Assembly (NCBI GenBank): GCA_039024315.1
Contig: JBCCQN010000085.1
Coordinates: 1 to 31,316 of the forward strand
Reading direction: 5' to 3'
Origin: JBCAWW01 sp039024315
GTDB lineage: Bacteria; Bacteroidota; Bacteroidia; J057
Length of the DNA stretch: 31,316 bases
Part shown: positions 1 through 8,793 of the stretch, in pieces
How positions within the stretch are numbered: the stretch's first letter is position 1
How the letters are laid out: the number at the start of each line of letters is the position of its first letter
Notes under the pieces: generated by a model
Databases searched by the model: none
What the model saw: only the letters and a program-made list of their open reading frames with translations
Told to the model about the DNA's origin: nothing
Translations under genes and position numbers: made by a program

Positions 1-178
1 GGCCCAAGCTTCTTGGTTGGTTCCCGGCCTTTATGTCGCGGCGATAGGTACAGTAACGGTTGCTCTGCCCATCACCCTAGCTATCTACTTTTACAAGCTC
101 AACGCCCGTAAATTTCGTCAAAAGATCCATAAAAAAGCTGGTAAAATGGATCTTGCGCCCCTTGCAGATGAGCAATAA
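1..178 (+). CDS. C-terminal end of an unidentified membrane protein (partial)
   Basis: An open frame enters from the left edge, with codons starting at base 2, and ends at TAA 176-178, giving 58 residues. It shows one hydrophobic segment of about 20 residues (LYVAAIGTVTVALPITLAIY) followed by a basic tail (KLNARKFRQKIHKKAGK). This looks like the last transmembrane helix and cytoplasmic tail of a polytopic transporter or other inner-membrane protein. The fragment is too short to name a family. A good intrinsic terminator follows about 110 bases downstream. Confidence 0.6.
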   Translation, partial: AQASWLVPGLYVAAIGTVTVALPITLAIYFYKLNARKFRQKIHKKAGKMDLAPLADEQ

Positions 179-192
179 GCCCTGAGACAATC

Positions 193-250
193 GGTTGAGT
201 ACTTAGACGCTAGTATTCAGTATTAATACCTCTTTTCTCTGTACTCAACC
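193..250. repeat. 10-bp perfect inverted repeat with A+T-rich loop
   Basis: GGTTGAGTAC at 193-202 is the exact reverse complement of GTACTCAACC at 241-250. The 38-base loop contains AGTATT/AATAC words that can pair with each other. It lies directly after the left-edge gene and ahead of the better terminator at 286-322. It could be part of a 3' UTR structure; no function is assigned. Confidence 0.5.
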
Positions 251-285
251 AGGGTTCTCCGCAGTAAGCTAAATACGCCTCCTCT

Positions 286-322
286 TCCGTCAAGTTCTCT
301 ACTGAAGACTTGACGGATTTTT
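286..322 (+). terminator. Intrinsic terminator of the left-edge gene
   Basis: A 10-bp perfect stem (TCCGTCAAGT 286-295 with ACTTGACGGA 308-317) and a 12-base loop are followed by five T residues (318-322). The orientation and position fit termination of the plus-strand gene ending at 178. Confidence 0.8.
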
Positions 323-382
323 GCTTGCCTATTGTCATTGGCCGGTTTTGGGATTCAAGTTTTGGAGGATTTTTGATGTTTG

Positions 383-453
383 CTGCTGCGCAGAACGCTT
401 GTCATTAGGGTGCGACTATATGCACCGCCAGAGAGAAGCGTTCTGCGCAGCAG
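383..453. repeat. Palindromic repeat element, copy A (short subtype)
   Basis: An 18-bp perfect inverted repeat: CTGCTGCGCAGAACGCTT at 383-400 and its reverse complement at 436-453, with a 35-base loop. The loop contains GGTGC/GCACC, a possible inner stem. The right arm is identical over 18 bases to 4927-4944 in copy B. The AGAACGCTT end is shared with copies C, D and E. The element sits in a convergent gap and has no coding capacity. Confidence 0.85.
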
Positions 454-503
454 TAGTCCCCAATAGATGACAGCTGAAATTATCTCATAAGGTGGGTCAG
501 CTC

Positions 504-2315
504 CTAAATCACCCCATCTTTGATGGCAGTAAGGATCAAATTGGCTTTGCGTTCGCCGAGCTTGTCGATAAGTTCTTCTTTGGAAGCGGCTTTGAGCTTT
601 TTGACTGATCGGAAAGCGCGAATGATCTCCTTTTCGGCTTGCGGGCCGATGCCCTTGATTTGGGTGAGGAAAGAGCGCTGGCGAGCAGCATTGGAGCGTT
701 GGTCGCGGTGAAAGGTAATGGCAAAGCGGTGCGCCTCATTCCGGATACGTTGGATGAGGATGAGGGCTGGACTCTTTTTGTCGATGTACAAAGGTACTGG
801 ATCGCCCACGCGGTAGATCTCCTCTAGGCGTTTGGCGATGCCGATCATAGGGATTTTATAGAGTAAATCCAGCTCTTTGAGAGATTCTGCTGCGCTGCTC
901 AATTGGCCTTTGCCACCGTCGATTACGATCAGTTTGGGCAGGGGCTCGTTTTCGTCAAGGAGGCGTTTATACCTTCGGTAAACGATTTCTTTCATACTGG
1001 CAAAGTCATCGGGACCCTCTACCGTCTTGATTTTGAAGTGGCGATAGTCGCGTTTGGCGGCCTTGCCATTTTTAAAGACCACGCAAGAAGCCACCGGTTG
1101 AGAGCCCTGAAAGTTGGAGTTGTCAAAGCACTCAATATGATCAGGGAGCTTGTCCAGTTTCAACACCTGTTGTAATTCCTGCATCATACGCTCATTGGGC
1201 GTACTACGTTTTTGGAAGTTTTGCTTGTAGAGTTTTTCCGTAAGCAGGGTCCGACTATTCTTGAGAGAAAGGCTGACCAGATGTTTTTTGTCTCCGATTT
1301 TCGGAACGGTAAAAGTGAACTCCTTGGAGATGCTTTCTGGATCAATGGGCAAATTAGTCACAATCTCTGCGGCCAATTCCTTTTCGTCAGCGACCATATG
1401 TTCCAGCGTTGCCTGCAGGATTTCTCGATCTTCTTCCTGATTGGAACGCTTAATTTCCCAAGCGTGAGTTTGCACGATAGCGCCTTCAGAGATTTTGAAG
1501 TGATTGACTACGGCCAAGTGTTTTTCAGACTCGACAGTCAATACTTCCAGATCACCCAGAGTGGCGGAGACTACGGTGCTCTTTTGGCGGTATTGTTTGA
1601 GTTTTTCGAGCCTCTTGCGGTAGTACTCAGCCTTTTCAAACTCATATTTTTCGGCCGATTCCTGCATCAATTCTTGTAATTGATTGAATACAGGCGTCAA
1701 GCGGCCTTTGAGGATATTACGTACCTGAGCAATCCCCCGCATATAATCTTCTTCCGATTGGAGGCCCTCACAAGGTCCGGCGCAATTGCCGATTTGATAC
1801 TCGAGACAACGTCTAAACTTTTCGGCTTTGATGTTGGCCTCCGAAAGGTGATAGTTGCAATTGCGCAGCTTGAGAAATCCCCTAATCAAATCGAGCAAAG
1901 AGTTCAAAACCCAAACGGAAGGGTAGGGGCCATAATAGGTCGAGCCATCATCAATTTTGGTGCGGGTACTAAATACTCTCGGAAAGCGCTCCTTTTTGAT
2001 ACAGATATAAGGATAGGTCTTGCCGTCTTTGAGGAGGATGTTGTACTTAGGTTGGTGGGTTTTGATGAGGTTGTTTTCAAGTAGTAGCGCTTCGACCTCT
2101 GAGTTGACTACAGTATAGGCGATATCTTCGATCAAAGAGACCATTTTTGCTATGCGATAGCTGTGTTTCGGTCCTTTGAGGAAGTAGCTGCTGACTCTTT
2201 TGCGCAGGCTTTTGGCCTTGCCGATATAGATAAATTTGTTGTTTTTGTCCAGAAAGCGATATACGCCCGGGGCATCAGGGAGATTGCGAATTTTGGTTTG
2301 GAGTGCGATGCTCAT
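504..2315 (-). CDS. uvrC: Excinuclease ABC subunit C (UvrC)
   Basis: UvrC makes both incisions around a bulky DNA lesion after UvrA/UvrB recognition in nucleotide excision repair, in the cytoplasm. The 603 residues match the usual family length. In order: a GIY-YIG nuclease domain (about 14-93, with PGVYRF and IYIGKAKSLRKR); a four-cysteine cluster (C153, C170, C178, C182) typical of the UvrC iron-sulfur site; a UVR helical hairpin that binds UvrB (about 208-243); an RNase H-like 3' nuclease half with ECFDNSN and VIDGGKGQL; and C-terminal tandem helix-hairpin-helix motifs beginning near IKGIGP. The ATG at 2315 gives the normal family N-terminus. It lies 71 bases downstream of the penicillin-binding protein gene on the same strand and may share its transcript. 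Nothing looks broken. Confidence 0.97.
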   Translation of the reverse strand: MSIALQTKIRNLPDAPGVYRFLDKNNKFIYIGKAKSLRKRVSSYFLKGPKHSYRIAKMVSLIEDIAYTVVNSEVEALLLENNLIKTHQPKYNILLKDGKTYPYICIKKERFPRVFSTRTKIDDGSTYYGPYPSVWVLNSLLDLIRGFLKLRNCNYHLSEANIKAEKFRRCLEYQIGNCAGPCEGLQSEEDYMRGIAQVRNILKGRLTPVFNQLQELMQESAEKYEFEKAEYYRKRLEKLKQYRQKSTVVSATLGDLEVLTVESEKHLAVVNHFKISEGAIVQTHAWEIKRSNQEEDREILQATLEHMVADEKELAAEIVTNLPIDPESISKEFTFTVPKIGDKKHLVSLSLKNSRTLLTEKLYKQNFQKRSTPNERMMQELQQVLKLDKLPDHIECFDNSNFQGSQPVASCVVFKNGKAAKRDYRHFKIKTVEGPDDFASMKEIVYRRYKRLLDENEPLPKLIVIDGGKGQLSSAAESLKELDLLYKIPMIGIAKRLEEIYRVGDPVPLYIDKKSPALILIQRIRNEAHRFAITFHRDQRSNAARQRSFLTQIKGIGPQAEKEIIRAFRSVKKLKAASKEELIDKLGERKANLILTAIKDGVI

Positions 2316-2386
2316 TCAAGTACAGAGAAAGATAGTCGGTAAATCGAGCTAAGGCGATTGGGCAGCAGTTTGCGGCTCATCAATCC

Positions 2387-4678
2387 CTAAAATCCATCCA
2401 AAGCCTCTTCTGCGCGTTCGCGTGAACTGCCGTCGAGCATATCAGGTAAGCGAGCGTTTTCAGGATCATCGCAAACGATACCGCCATAATAGGAACGTTT
2501 GAAACGATCTTGAGGCAAGCCAATGGCATCATCATCGTATAATTCTTGCATATAATAGGCCCAAATAGGCAAAGCCATATTGGCACCCTGTCCCAATTTG
2601 ATGCTATTGAAGCGCACTCTTCTATCGGCTGCGCCAACCCATACACCAGTAACTAGATTAGGGGTAACTCCCATAAACCAACCATCAGAGTGATTTTGGG
2701 TAGTACCCGTTTTAGCCGCAATTTCGTTACGGAATTTGTATTGATGACGCAAGCGAGAGGCCGTACCACCTGGCTCGTCCACAACCCCCTTAAGTAGCTC
2801 TACCATTTTGTACGCATCCTTATTGTTGAAGATTCGCTTGGTTTCAACTGGAAACTCAGCCAAAATTTCACCATTACGATCCTCGATACGGGTGATATAG
2901 TGTGGCTCATGCCAGACACCTTGATTGGCAAAAGTGGTATAAGCACCTGTCAATTCTAATACATTGACATCTGAAGTGCCTAAACAAATCGAGTGTACTG
3001 CTTCTAGCGGAGACTTGATCCCCATATTTTTGGCGAGTTCTACCACTGGATAGGGGCCAATATTTTTCATCAGGCGCGCGGTGATCAAGTTGACTGACTT
3101 AGCCAATCCTTGACGTAGCGTCATCATCCCACCAAATTTACCATCCGAGTTTTTAGGCTTCCAAGTAGTGCCGTTATTATCTACGTTTTCAAAGGTTACT
3201 GGCTGGTTGAGCAGGCGATCACAGGGTGAATAGCCATCTCTGACGGCAACGGCATAGACAAAAGGCTTGAAAATAGAGCCTGCCTGACGCTTGCCTTGCT
3301 GCACATGATCATATTTGAAAAAGCGAAAGTCCAAACCTCCTACCCAAGCTTTTACTTCCCCATTGAGTGGATTGATGGATACTACGCCTGTTTCGAGGAA
3401 ACGACTATAATATTTGAGAGAATCGTTGGGAGACATGACAGTGTCTCGGACTCCGGCCCAGTCAAAGATGGTCATTTTGATGGGGGTGTCAAATTCTTCA
3501 TCAATTTGCTCAGGGGTCAGGTCGCGATTTTTTGCTTGGCGGTAGCGTTCGCTGCGGCGGCGAAGATCACGCAGGAGATTTGCTTCTGTTTTGTAAGGCT
3601 CTCGGCCCTTGATATGATCGTCGAAGGTCGATTGTAAGCTAGTAAGGTGTTTGCGGACGGCCGACTCGGCATGTCTCTGCATACGAGAATCGATAGTCGT
3701 ATAGACTTTCAATCCGTCGTTGTACATATCATAATGGGAACCATCTGGTTTGGTATGCGTCTTACACCAGTTGACCAAAAACTCACGTACTTTTTGGCGA
3801 AAGTGGGGGGCAATTCCCTTTAGGTGTTCTTGCACCTGTGGCGCAACTACTAGCGGTATCGCCTTGATACTATCGACATTGATCCGATTGGGATCGAGAA
3901 ATTCATATTTTACCATTTGGTCGATCACCGTATTGCGGCGACCGACAACTCGCTCTGGGCGTCGAATCGGATCATAGACGCCTTGACCTTTGAGCATTCC
4001 TACTAGGGTCGCAGATTCTTCGATGCTTAGATCACGAGAGGGCTTAGCAAAAAGCCTTTGGGAGGCCATTTCAATTCCATAAGCATTGCCAAAGATATTG
4101 ACGGTATTGAGATAGGCCATCATGATCTCCTCTTTGGTAAACTTACGTTCGAGAATAGCCGAAACCACCAATTCCTTGATCTTACGGATGCCAGTACGTT
4201 CTCGTCCGACTTGATTAAATAAGTTGCGAGAAAGCTGCATAGTGATGGTGCTACCCCCACTAGTTGTACCAGAAATGAAGCGTTTGATGATCGCTGGCGC
4301 AAGCATATAATCTACGCCAGAGTGCTGATAAAAACGGGCATCTTCGGTGGCAATAAGGGCATCAATCGCATGGCGAGAGACATCATTGAGCTGGACTTTG
4401 ACCCGATTTTCGCGAGAGTAAAAATTGTCTAGTACTACTCCATCAGCAGAAAGCAATTGGGTAGAAAGACTTGAGGTAGGATTTTCAATTTCAGCAAGAG
4501 AAGGTAGGTTTTGGGTCGCAATCGCCAAAAAGGCAATGACGGTCGCCAAAATCCCGATTACTATAAAACCAACTAGCCTGCGAGGACCTTTATAAGAGCG
4601 TTTTTTGGTCTTTTTGGGGTCCTTTTTTGGACTGGATGATTGGGTTTTATTTGCAGTTAAAGTAGAATATTCTTCCAT
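2387..4678 (-). CDS. mrcA: Class A penicillin-binding protein (PBP1A type)
   Basis: This is a bifunctional peptidoglycan synthase: it polymerises lipid II and crosslinks the stem peptides on the outer face of the inner membrane. The 763 residues comprise a basic cytoplasmic tail (1-34), one transmembrane anchor (about 35-55), a GT51 glycosyltransferase domain with catalytic E112 in ATEDARFY and GGSTITMQL (141-149), and a transpeptidase domain with S468-IFK471, SVN 528-530 and KTGT 656-659. All three penicillin-binding motifs and the glycosyltransferase glutamates are present, so both activities are expected. The ATG at 4678 lies about 30 bases downstream of a good Bacteroidota promoter. The exact subclass name is less certain than the function. 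Confidence 0.95.
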   Translation of the reverse strand: MEEYSTLTANKTQSSSPKKDPKKTKKRSYKGPRRLVGFIVIGILATVIAFLAIATQNLPSLAEIENPTSSLSTQLLSADGVVLDNFYSRENRVKVQLNDVSRHAIDALIATEDARFYQHSGVDYMLAPAIIKRFISGTTSGGSTITMQLSRNLFNQVGRERTGIRKIKELVVSAILERKFTKEEIMMAYLNTVNIFGNAYGIEMASQRLFAKPSRDLSIEESATLVGMLKGQGVYDPIRRPERVVGRRNTVIDQMVKYEFLDPNRINVDSIKAIPLVVAPQVQEHLKGIAPHFRQKVREFLVNWCKTHTKPDGSHYDMYNDGLKVYTTIDSRMQRHAESAVRKHLTSLQSTFDDHIKGREPYKTEANLLRDLRRRSERYRQAKNRDLTPEQIDEEFDTPIKMTIFDWAGVRDTVMSPNDSLKYYSRFLETGVVSINPLNGEVKAWVGGLDFRFFKYDHVQQGKRQAGSIFKPFVYAVAVRDGYSPCDRLLNQPVTFENVDNNGTTWKPKNSDGKFGGMMTLRQGLAKSVNLITARLMKNIGPYPVVELAKNMGIKSPLEAVHSICLGTSDVNVLELTGAYTTFANQGVWHEPHYITRIEDRNGEILAEFPVETKRIFNNKDAYKMVELLKGVVDEPGGTASRLRHQYKFRNEIAAKTGTTQNHSDGWFMGVTPNLVTGVWVGAADRRVRFNSIKLGQGANMALPIWAYYMQELYDDDAIGLPQDRFKRSYYGGIVCDDPENARLPDMLDGSSRERAEEALDGF

Positions 4679-4706
4679 AAGCCCTGTATCCCATGTGCAT
4701 AGGGTA

Positions 4707-4734
4707 CAAATATACCGAAATTTAGGGAATCAAA
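4707..4734 (-). promoter_or_regulatory. Promoter of the penicillin-binding protein gene
   Basis: Read on the minus strand, TATATTTG (4714-4707) matches the Bacteroidota -7 consensus TAnnTTTG exactly. A TTTG (4734-4731) lies 16 bases upstream as the -33 element, with a further TTG a few bases beyond. Transcription would begin near 4700, leaving a leader of about 22 bases before the ATG at 4678. Confidence 0.65.
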
Positions 4735-4770
4735 ATCCAAGGAGCCTTTTGGAGTATTTTTTTATGTAGG

Positions 4771-4946
4771 CCTCGCGTTCGCGGAACGCCTGTCTCCATT
4801 AGCATTAAGGATTTATACGCTTGTCCTATGAAAAATCACTGCGCCTGCCTGTACCTGCGAACTGCTAATAAGTAGGGTTCATTAGGGTGATAGTCGATAG
4901 TCCATCCCGTGCATGCCGCAAGGGATAAGCGTTCTGCGCAGCAGTA
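4771..4946. repeat. Palindromic repeat element, copy B (divergent long copy)
   Basis: The left end carries a compact palindrome, GCGTTC-GCG-GAACGC (4775-4789). The right end, AAGCGTTCTGCGCAGCAG (4927-4944), equals the right arm of copy A exactly. CATTAGGGTG near 4880 is also shared with copy A, and a short ATCCC/GGGAT stem precedes the right arm. It is the only copy outside a convergent gap and lies just upstream of the penicillin-binding protein promoter. The boundaries are approximate. Confidence 0.65.
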
Positions 4947-5007
4947 AACTCTAACTGGACTCCAACGCGATCTCTATCAGCCTCCTTTTTGCAACCGATG
5001 CTAAACT

Positions 5008-7737
5008 TTAGGGCTCTAGGACTTGGGTATAAAACTCAATGTAGTCCGTCATCCTTTTTTGTCCGTAGGCGATTTTGAAATTGGAATGAGTGATGTAGAA
5101 AATCTTCTCTTCCCCACTCTGGAGGATCGTACTGCCTTCGCCACTAGTTTGAAACCCAGCGATATATGCCTTGGCTTCTTCTATGCTCGGAAAGTGGCTG
5201 ATATATGGCAATAGATGGGTCTGCTTGTACAAAAAGGTGAAAACTTTGAGGTTTTTCTCTTTATAATTTGTGGCGTTGAAATTAGAGACTTGGGTGGTGG
5301 CTTCACTTTTGGAAATTTTGTTTTTGTCGATATACATCAAAACAAACACCTTGTCGTTACTCTTCTTTTCAGCGCTAAAACCAGCGTACTTGGGATTATT
5401 AGGATCGACTCCATTTTTAGCGTTTGCGGCAGGAGTTTCACTCATGGGGTTGCCGGGGCCAGCTTCACGGCCAGGAACAGTAGCGTTCGGCGAAGCCGCA
5501 GTACCCGCACGTCCCCCCGCTGGCGGTGGATTGAGCTTATTGAGTAGATCGAGGGTTTTTTGTGCTTTGGGAGTAACCTCGGCCTCCGGATAGGCTTGGA
5601 TCACTCTCGTCAAAATATTGCGGAGACTATCTTGCTCGCCAGTATAACCATAGGACATGCCTCGCATATAATGCACCCTTGCCATATCGTCTTGAGCGAT
5701 ATTTTGGAAATCGTTGGCTTGAGCAAGTAAAAACTCACTGAAGCCGATGGTAGTTTCATACTGTTTGTTGCTAAAAGCGGTAAATACCCCTTTGTAAGCA
5801 TATTTAAACTCTTCCTCTTGTTTGCGCAATTCTCTAGGGTCTATACCTTGGAGGAGGAGAGCATAGACGGTATTGGGATGATTGTTGAGGATATATTGCT
5901 TGTGGCGATTGGCGCGATTGTTACCTTTGGCTTGATATAGCTTGAAGAGGGCATAGTGAGATTGTAGTTCATATTCCCCCTCTGGGTAACGCTGGAGCAG
6001 ATCTTCGTAAGTCTTACGAGCGGAATCTGGTTCATTGAGCTGGCTACTGTACAACTGGGCGAGGCTATAAAGCGCATCTTCAATCTTGTCGTAAGCAATA
6101 TTTTTTTCATCCTCATCTTTGGGGATGTTTTGGTAATATTTGGCCTTGTCTCCGTATTTTTCGATGAGGGCACTATCTACTTCGGCATTGGCGGCTTCGG
6201 CATCTTCGCCATTAGCAAAGCTTAGCGCTTTCTGGCTGCGTCGCCAATTATCTTCATCCTTACGTTGTCCCCATTGTTGCTGAAACTGGATTTTGCCTTG
6301 GCTAACAGCCGAAGGATTATCAAAATACCAGGCTGTGCCGGCTTGGTTACCAGCGCGATTGCGTTGCTGATTTTGCTGATTGAGCATGGGATTGTAGTTA
6401 GGATCATTGTTTTGCATGGACGCGAGCAAGGCTTGTTGCTCTTTACGTTCACGTTCTAATTCCTTGGCTACAATTTGGTTGACCACTCGGTCTTGCTCTT
6501 CGGGCGACATATCGGCCAAAACCAACATACTATCTTGATAGTGAATGGTATTTTTGTAGGTAATGTATTCTTTGAGGGTTTTAGCTAAACCGGTAATCTC
6601 TTTGTATTCGAGTGATTCTTCGGTGATAGAAACTGCGGCGCTATCGTAATAAGCTTGGGCGTTGTCATAGTTTTGGTCAGCAAAATAGATTTTGCCCAAC
6701 TCAAAATAGGAAAGTGCCTTTTGGCGAGCGTTATTGGTACTGGCTCTTACCGAACGATTGTAGTAGTCGACGGCTTCCGTTTTTTTGCCTTTATCTTGAG
6801 AAAGTTTGGCGTATTGGTAATAAATCTGGTCTTGATACTCGATGTTTTTTTCATCTTTGAGTAAGGCATCCATATAGTCATAAAGATCATCTTCGCGGAT
6901 GCCACCTTCGCCAGCATAAAGCTTAGCTACCTGCATTTTGGCACTAAAGCTTAGATCGTAATTATTGGTTTTGCGAGCTACATACTCAAATTGCTCAGTG
7001 GCGCGAGCGCCTTCCCCAGCACTGGCATATAACTGCCCGAGCAAATAACTGGCCCTGTTTTTACGTTCCGTACCATCGATGTTTGGGATAGCATTTTCAA
7101 GGATTTGGGCAGCCTGTTTGTATTCACCCTGCTCAATGGCGAGTCGAGTGCGAAAGATACCTAGCTCACCTTCAAGATTAGCACTCAGGTCAAAAGTATC
7201 AGAGTTAATAAAGTATTCATCCAGCACGCTAAAAGTCATCTCAGGATTCCCATCGAAGTAAAAAGCTTTGGCTTTCCAGAACCAAATTTCTGGCGTGAGT
7301 TTAGAGTCGGGAAATTCGCTGAGCACATAATCAAAATTAGTCATGGCGTTGCGATAGTCGCGCTGATAAAACCAAGCTTGTCCGTTGAGAAAACGGCAGT
7401 TGTCGATATATTGACCGTTCGGGTGCTTAAAGATGACGGCGTCATTTTTTTCGATAATTTGTTGCAGCGAAGCTTTTTGTGATTCCGCTTCTTGTTCTGT
7501 GCCATAGTAGATAACTTCTATGTACCCCTGTTCGGGGAACACATAGTTGTCCTCCAAGTCGGTGATGACTTGTTTCATTATTTGATCGGCATTGTAATAG
7601 CCATTGAAATAGGAGGTGGTGCTATGATATAAACGGGAGGATGTGGTATCCTTTTCCTTGGCACAGGAAAGGAGTGAGAGCAAAAACAATATTGATAAAT
7701 ATTGCTTAGATTTGCGAAACACAGAAGGCAATATCAT
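5008..7737 (-). CDS. porW: SprE/PorW-type TPR lipoprotein (type IX secretion, gliding)
   Basis: SprE (Flavobacterium) and PorW (Porphyromonas) are envelope lipoproteins needed for type IX protein secretion and, in gliders, motility. From the start used here the protein has 909 residues. A lipoprotein signal peptide ends in LSLLSC (C25 lipidated), followed by a conserved early segment (STTSYFNGYYNAD), many TPR-like helical repeats, a glutamine/asparagine-rich stretch, a proline/glycine-rich linker and a conserved C-terminal domain containing VFVLMYIDKNK. The longer frame to a TTG at 7815 is rejected: it overlaps the divergent M23 gene, lies upstream of a perfect -7 element at 7777-7770, and would bury the signal peptide. 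The family call rests on architecture and remembered resemblance; the lipoprotein and TPR calls are firm. Confidence 0.85.
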   Translation of the reverse strand: MILPSVFRKSKQYLSILFLLSLLSCAKEKDTTSSRLYHSTTSYFNGYYNADQIMKQVITDLEDNYVFPEQGYIEVIYYGTEQEAESQKASLQQIIEKNDAVIFKHPNGQYIDNCRFLNGQAWFYQRDYRNAMTNFDYVLSEFPDSKLTPEIWFWKAKAFYFDGNPEMTFSVLDEYFINSDTFDLSANLEGELGIFRTRLAIEQGEYKQAAQILENAIPNIDGTERKNRASYLLGQLYASAGEGARATEQFEYVARKTNNYDLSFSAKMQVAKLYAGEGGIREDDLYDYMDALLKDEKNIEYQDQIYYQYAKLSQDKGKKTEAVDYYNRSVRASTNNARQKALSYFELGKIYFADQNYDNAQAYYDSAAVSITEESLEYKEITGLAKTLKEYITYKNTIHYQDSMLVLADMSPEEQDRVVNQIVAKELERERKEQQALLASMQNNDPNYNPMLNQQNQQRNRAGNQAGTAWYFDNPSAVSQGKIQFQQQWGQRKDEDNWRRSQKALSFANGEDAEAANAEVDSALIEKYGDKAKYYQNIPKDEDEKNIAYDKIEDALYSLAQLYSSQLNEPDSARKTYEDLLQRYPEGEYELQSHYALFKLYQAKGNNRANRHKQYILNNHPNTVYALLLQGIDPRELRKQEEEFKYAYKGVFTAFSNKQYETTIGFSEFLLAQANDFQNIAQDDMARVHYMRGMSYGYTGEQDSLRNILTRVIQAYPEAEVTPKAQKTLDLLNKLNPPPAGGRAGTAASPNATVPGREAGPGNPMSETPAANAKNGVDPNNPKYAGFSAEKKSNDKVFVLMYIDKNKISKSEATTQVSNFNATNYKEKNLKVFTFLYKQTHLLPYISHFPSIEEAKAYIAGFQTSGEGSTILQSGEEKIFYITHSNFKIAYGQKRMTDYIEFYTQVLEP

Positions 7738-7769
7738 ATCGAAAGTTTTATTATTAGGTTGATTATCAG

Positions 7770-7777
7770 CAAATATA
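7770..7777 (-). promoter_or_regulatory. -7 element of the SprE/PorW gene
   Basis: On the minus strand TATATTTG (7777-7770) matches TAnnTTTG exactly. It would start transcription near 7763, about 25 bases ahead of the chosen ATG at 7737. The -33 element is unclear: TTTAG lies about 18 bases upstream. Confidence 0.55.
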
Positions 7778-7785
7778 TTCAATAC

Positions 7786-7798
7786 TAGCTTTAAGCTA
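7786..7798. promoter_or_regulatory. Palindrome in a divergent promoter region
   Basis: TAGCTT-T-AAGCTA is a perfect 6+1+6 palindrome between the divergent SprE/PorW and M23 genes. Its left part (TAGCTTTA) is one base off a plus-strand TAnnTTTG -7 element for the M23 gene. It also covers the -33 region of the opposite promoter. It could be an operator or simply overlapping promoter words. Confidence 0.35.
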
Positions 7799-7806
7799 AA
7801 CGCAAT

Positions 7807-8772
7807 ATGGCCCAAAACCTATACAAGCGGATCAAGGAAAAACTGGAGAAAAAATACAGGGTAGAACTGATAGATGATGTTACCTTATATCAAACTCGCC
7901 AGTTTGTCATCAAGCCTGTAACGATCTTATGGGTCTCCGCGTTGTTGCTATTTAGTATCGTGGTAGGCACGGCGGCCTTTGTGATCTATACGCCTACCTT
8001 TCATACCTTGATTCCAGACTATCAAAATCCAGACTCTGTGCGGATTTATGGCGAAGAACAACGCTTCGTAATTGATTCGCTAAAAGCTGAGGTTGAAAAA
8101 AGGGATATTTTTGCTGCAAATGTATTGAAAATTTTTGGCACTGATTCTGCAATAATGGCTGCTATGGGAGGGCGTGCTTTACCTGTAGTAGATAATTCTC
8201 GCGGTCGTAAAGCCATAGAATGGGAAGATCCGATCAAGCCCGTCGCCGAAAATGTGATTTCAGGCAATGAAGCGGCCGAACCAAAAGCAGCGGCTACAGA
8301 ACCGAGTCCGCCTCCAATAAAGCAACAAAGCCCACAATACTATGCACCAGCGGAGGCCAGACCTAGTCCTCCAGTGGTAAGAGTTTCGCAAAAGTCCCCC
8401 TTGCTCAACCTATTTGCCCCCGTGGCAGATGGTGAAATGCGAAATCCATATAATGAAGCTAAAGCGCATTATGGCGTAGATATTGTAGCAGAACAAAATG
8501 CACTGATTCTTTCTGTTGCATCTGGCATTGTGGTAATCTCTGAGTATTCAGACGCAAATGGCTGGGTCATAGGCGTATCTAGTGCTGGCAATGTGCTTAC
8601 ATTTTATAAACACAACAGCAGGCTGCTGAAGCAAGTGGGCAGTCCGGTTTTTGCTGGAGAACCGATAGCCGTAATCGGTAATTCTGGGGAAAACTCCACC
8701 GGGCCGCATTTGCATCTGGAAGTATGGCATAACAATGCTCCGGTGGATCCTGCAAATTATCTGGACTTTTAA
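7807..8772 (+). CDS. Membrane-anchored M23 (LytM-type) peptidase
   Basis: M23 metallopeptidases cleave peptide crosslinks in murein. The 321 residues show a basic cytoplasmic N-terminus, one transmembrane helix (about 37-60), a low-complexity Ala/Pro-rich linker (about 155-198) and a C-terminal LytM domain. The zinc ligands are present: H221 and D225 (HYGVD), plus H301 and H303 (GPHLHLEVW), so the enzyme is probably active in the periplasm. The ATG at 7807 is the first start in the frame. The bactofilin gene follows after 21 bases; bactofilin/M23 pairs control cell shape in other Gram-negative bacteria (for example CcmA with Csd1 in Helicobacter), so a shape or local wall-remodelling role is inferred. 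Confidence 0.92.
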   Translation: MAQNLYKRIKEKLEKKYRVELIDDVTLYQTRQFVIKPVTILWVSALLLFSIVVGTAAFVIYTPTFHTLIPDYQNPDSVRIYGEEQRFVIDSLKAEVEKRDIFAANVLKIFGTDSAIMAAMGGRALPVVDNSRGRKAIEWEDPIKPVAENVISGNEAAEPKAAATEPSPPPIKQQSPQYYAPAEARPSPPVVRVSQKSPLLNLFAPVADGEMRNPYNEAKAHYGVDIVAEQNALILSVASGIVVISEYSDANGWVIGVSSAGNVLTFYKHNSRLLKQVGSPVFAGEPIAVIGNSGENSTGPHLHLEVWHNNAPVDPANYLDF

Positions 8773-8793
8773 TCAAAAAATTTTAGCCGAATC

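Larger units (their letters stand above)
179..503. other. Convergent intergenic region, no gene
   Basis: This 325-base gap lies between the end of the left-edge gene (plus) and the end of uvrC (minus). It holds a 10-bp inverted repeat (193-202 with 241-250), an intrinsic terminator (286-322) and a palindromic repeat element (383-453). I see no convincing small ORF or RNA gene in it. Confidence 0.7.
4679..5007. other. Intergenic region between two minus-strand genes
   Basis: This 329-base gap lies between the start of the penicillin-binding protein gene and the end of the SprE/PorW gene. It holds the promoter of the former (4707-4734) and repeat copy B (about 4771-4946). No small ORF is convincing. 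Confidence 0.7.

Noticed and set aside
1212..2084. Plus-strand open frames of 155 and 134 codons opposite uvrC
   Set aside because: They are shadows of the uvrC coding frame; the sense strand carries conserved GIY-YIG, UVR and cysteine motifs there.
2405..2430. Repeat-arm-like word (TTCTGCGCGTTCGCG) at the end of the penicillin-binding protein gene
   Set aside because: The order of the blocks differs from the arm, and the match is short enough to be codon-driven chance.
7738..7815. N-terminal extension of the SprE/PorW protein to a TTG at 7815
   Set aside because: It would overlap the divergent M23 gene, lie upstream of a perfect -7 element, and place 26 residues ahead of a normal lipoprotein signal peptide.
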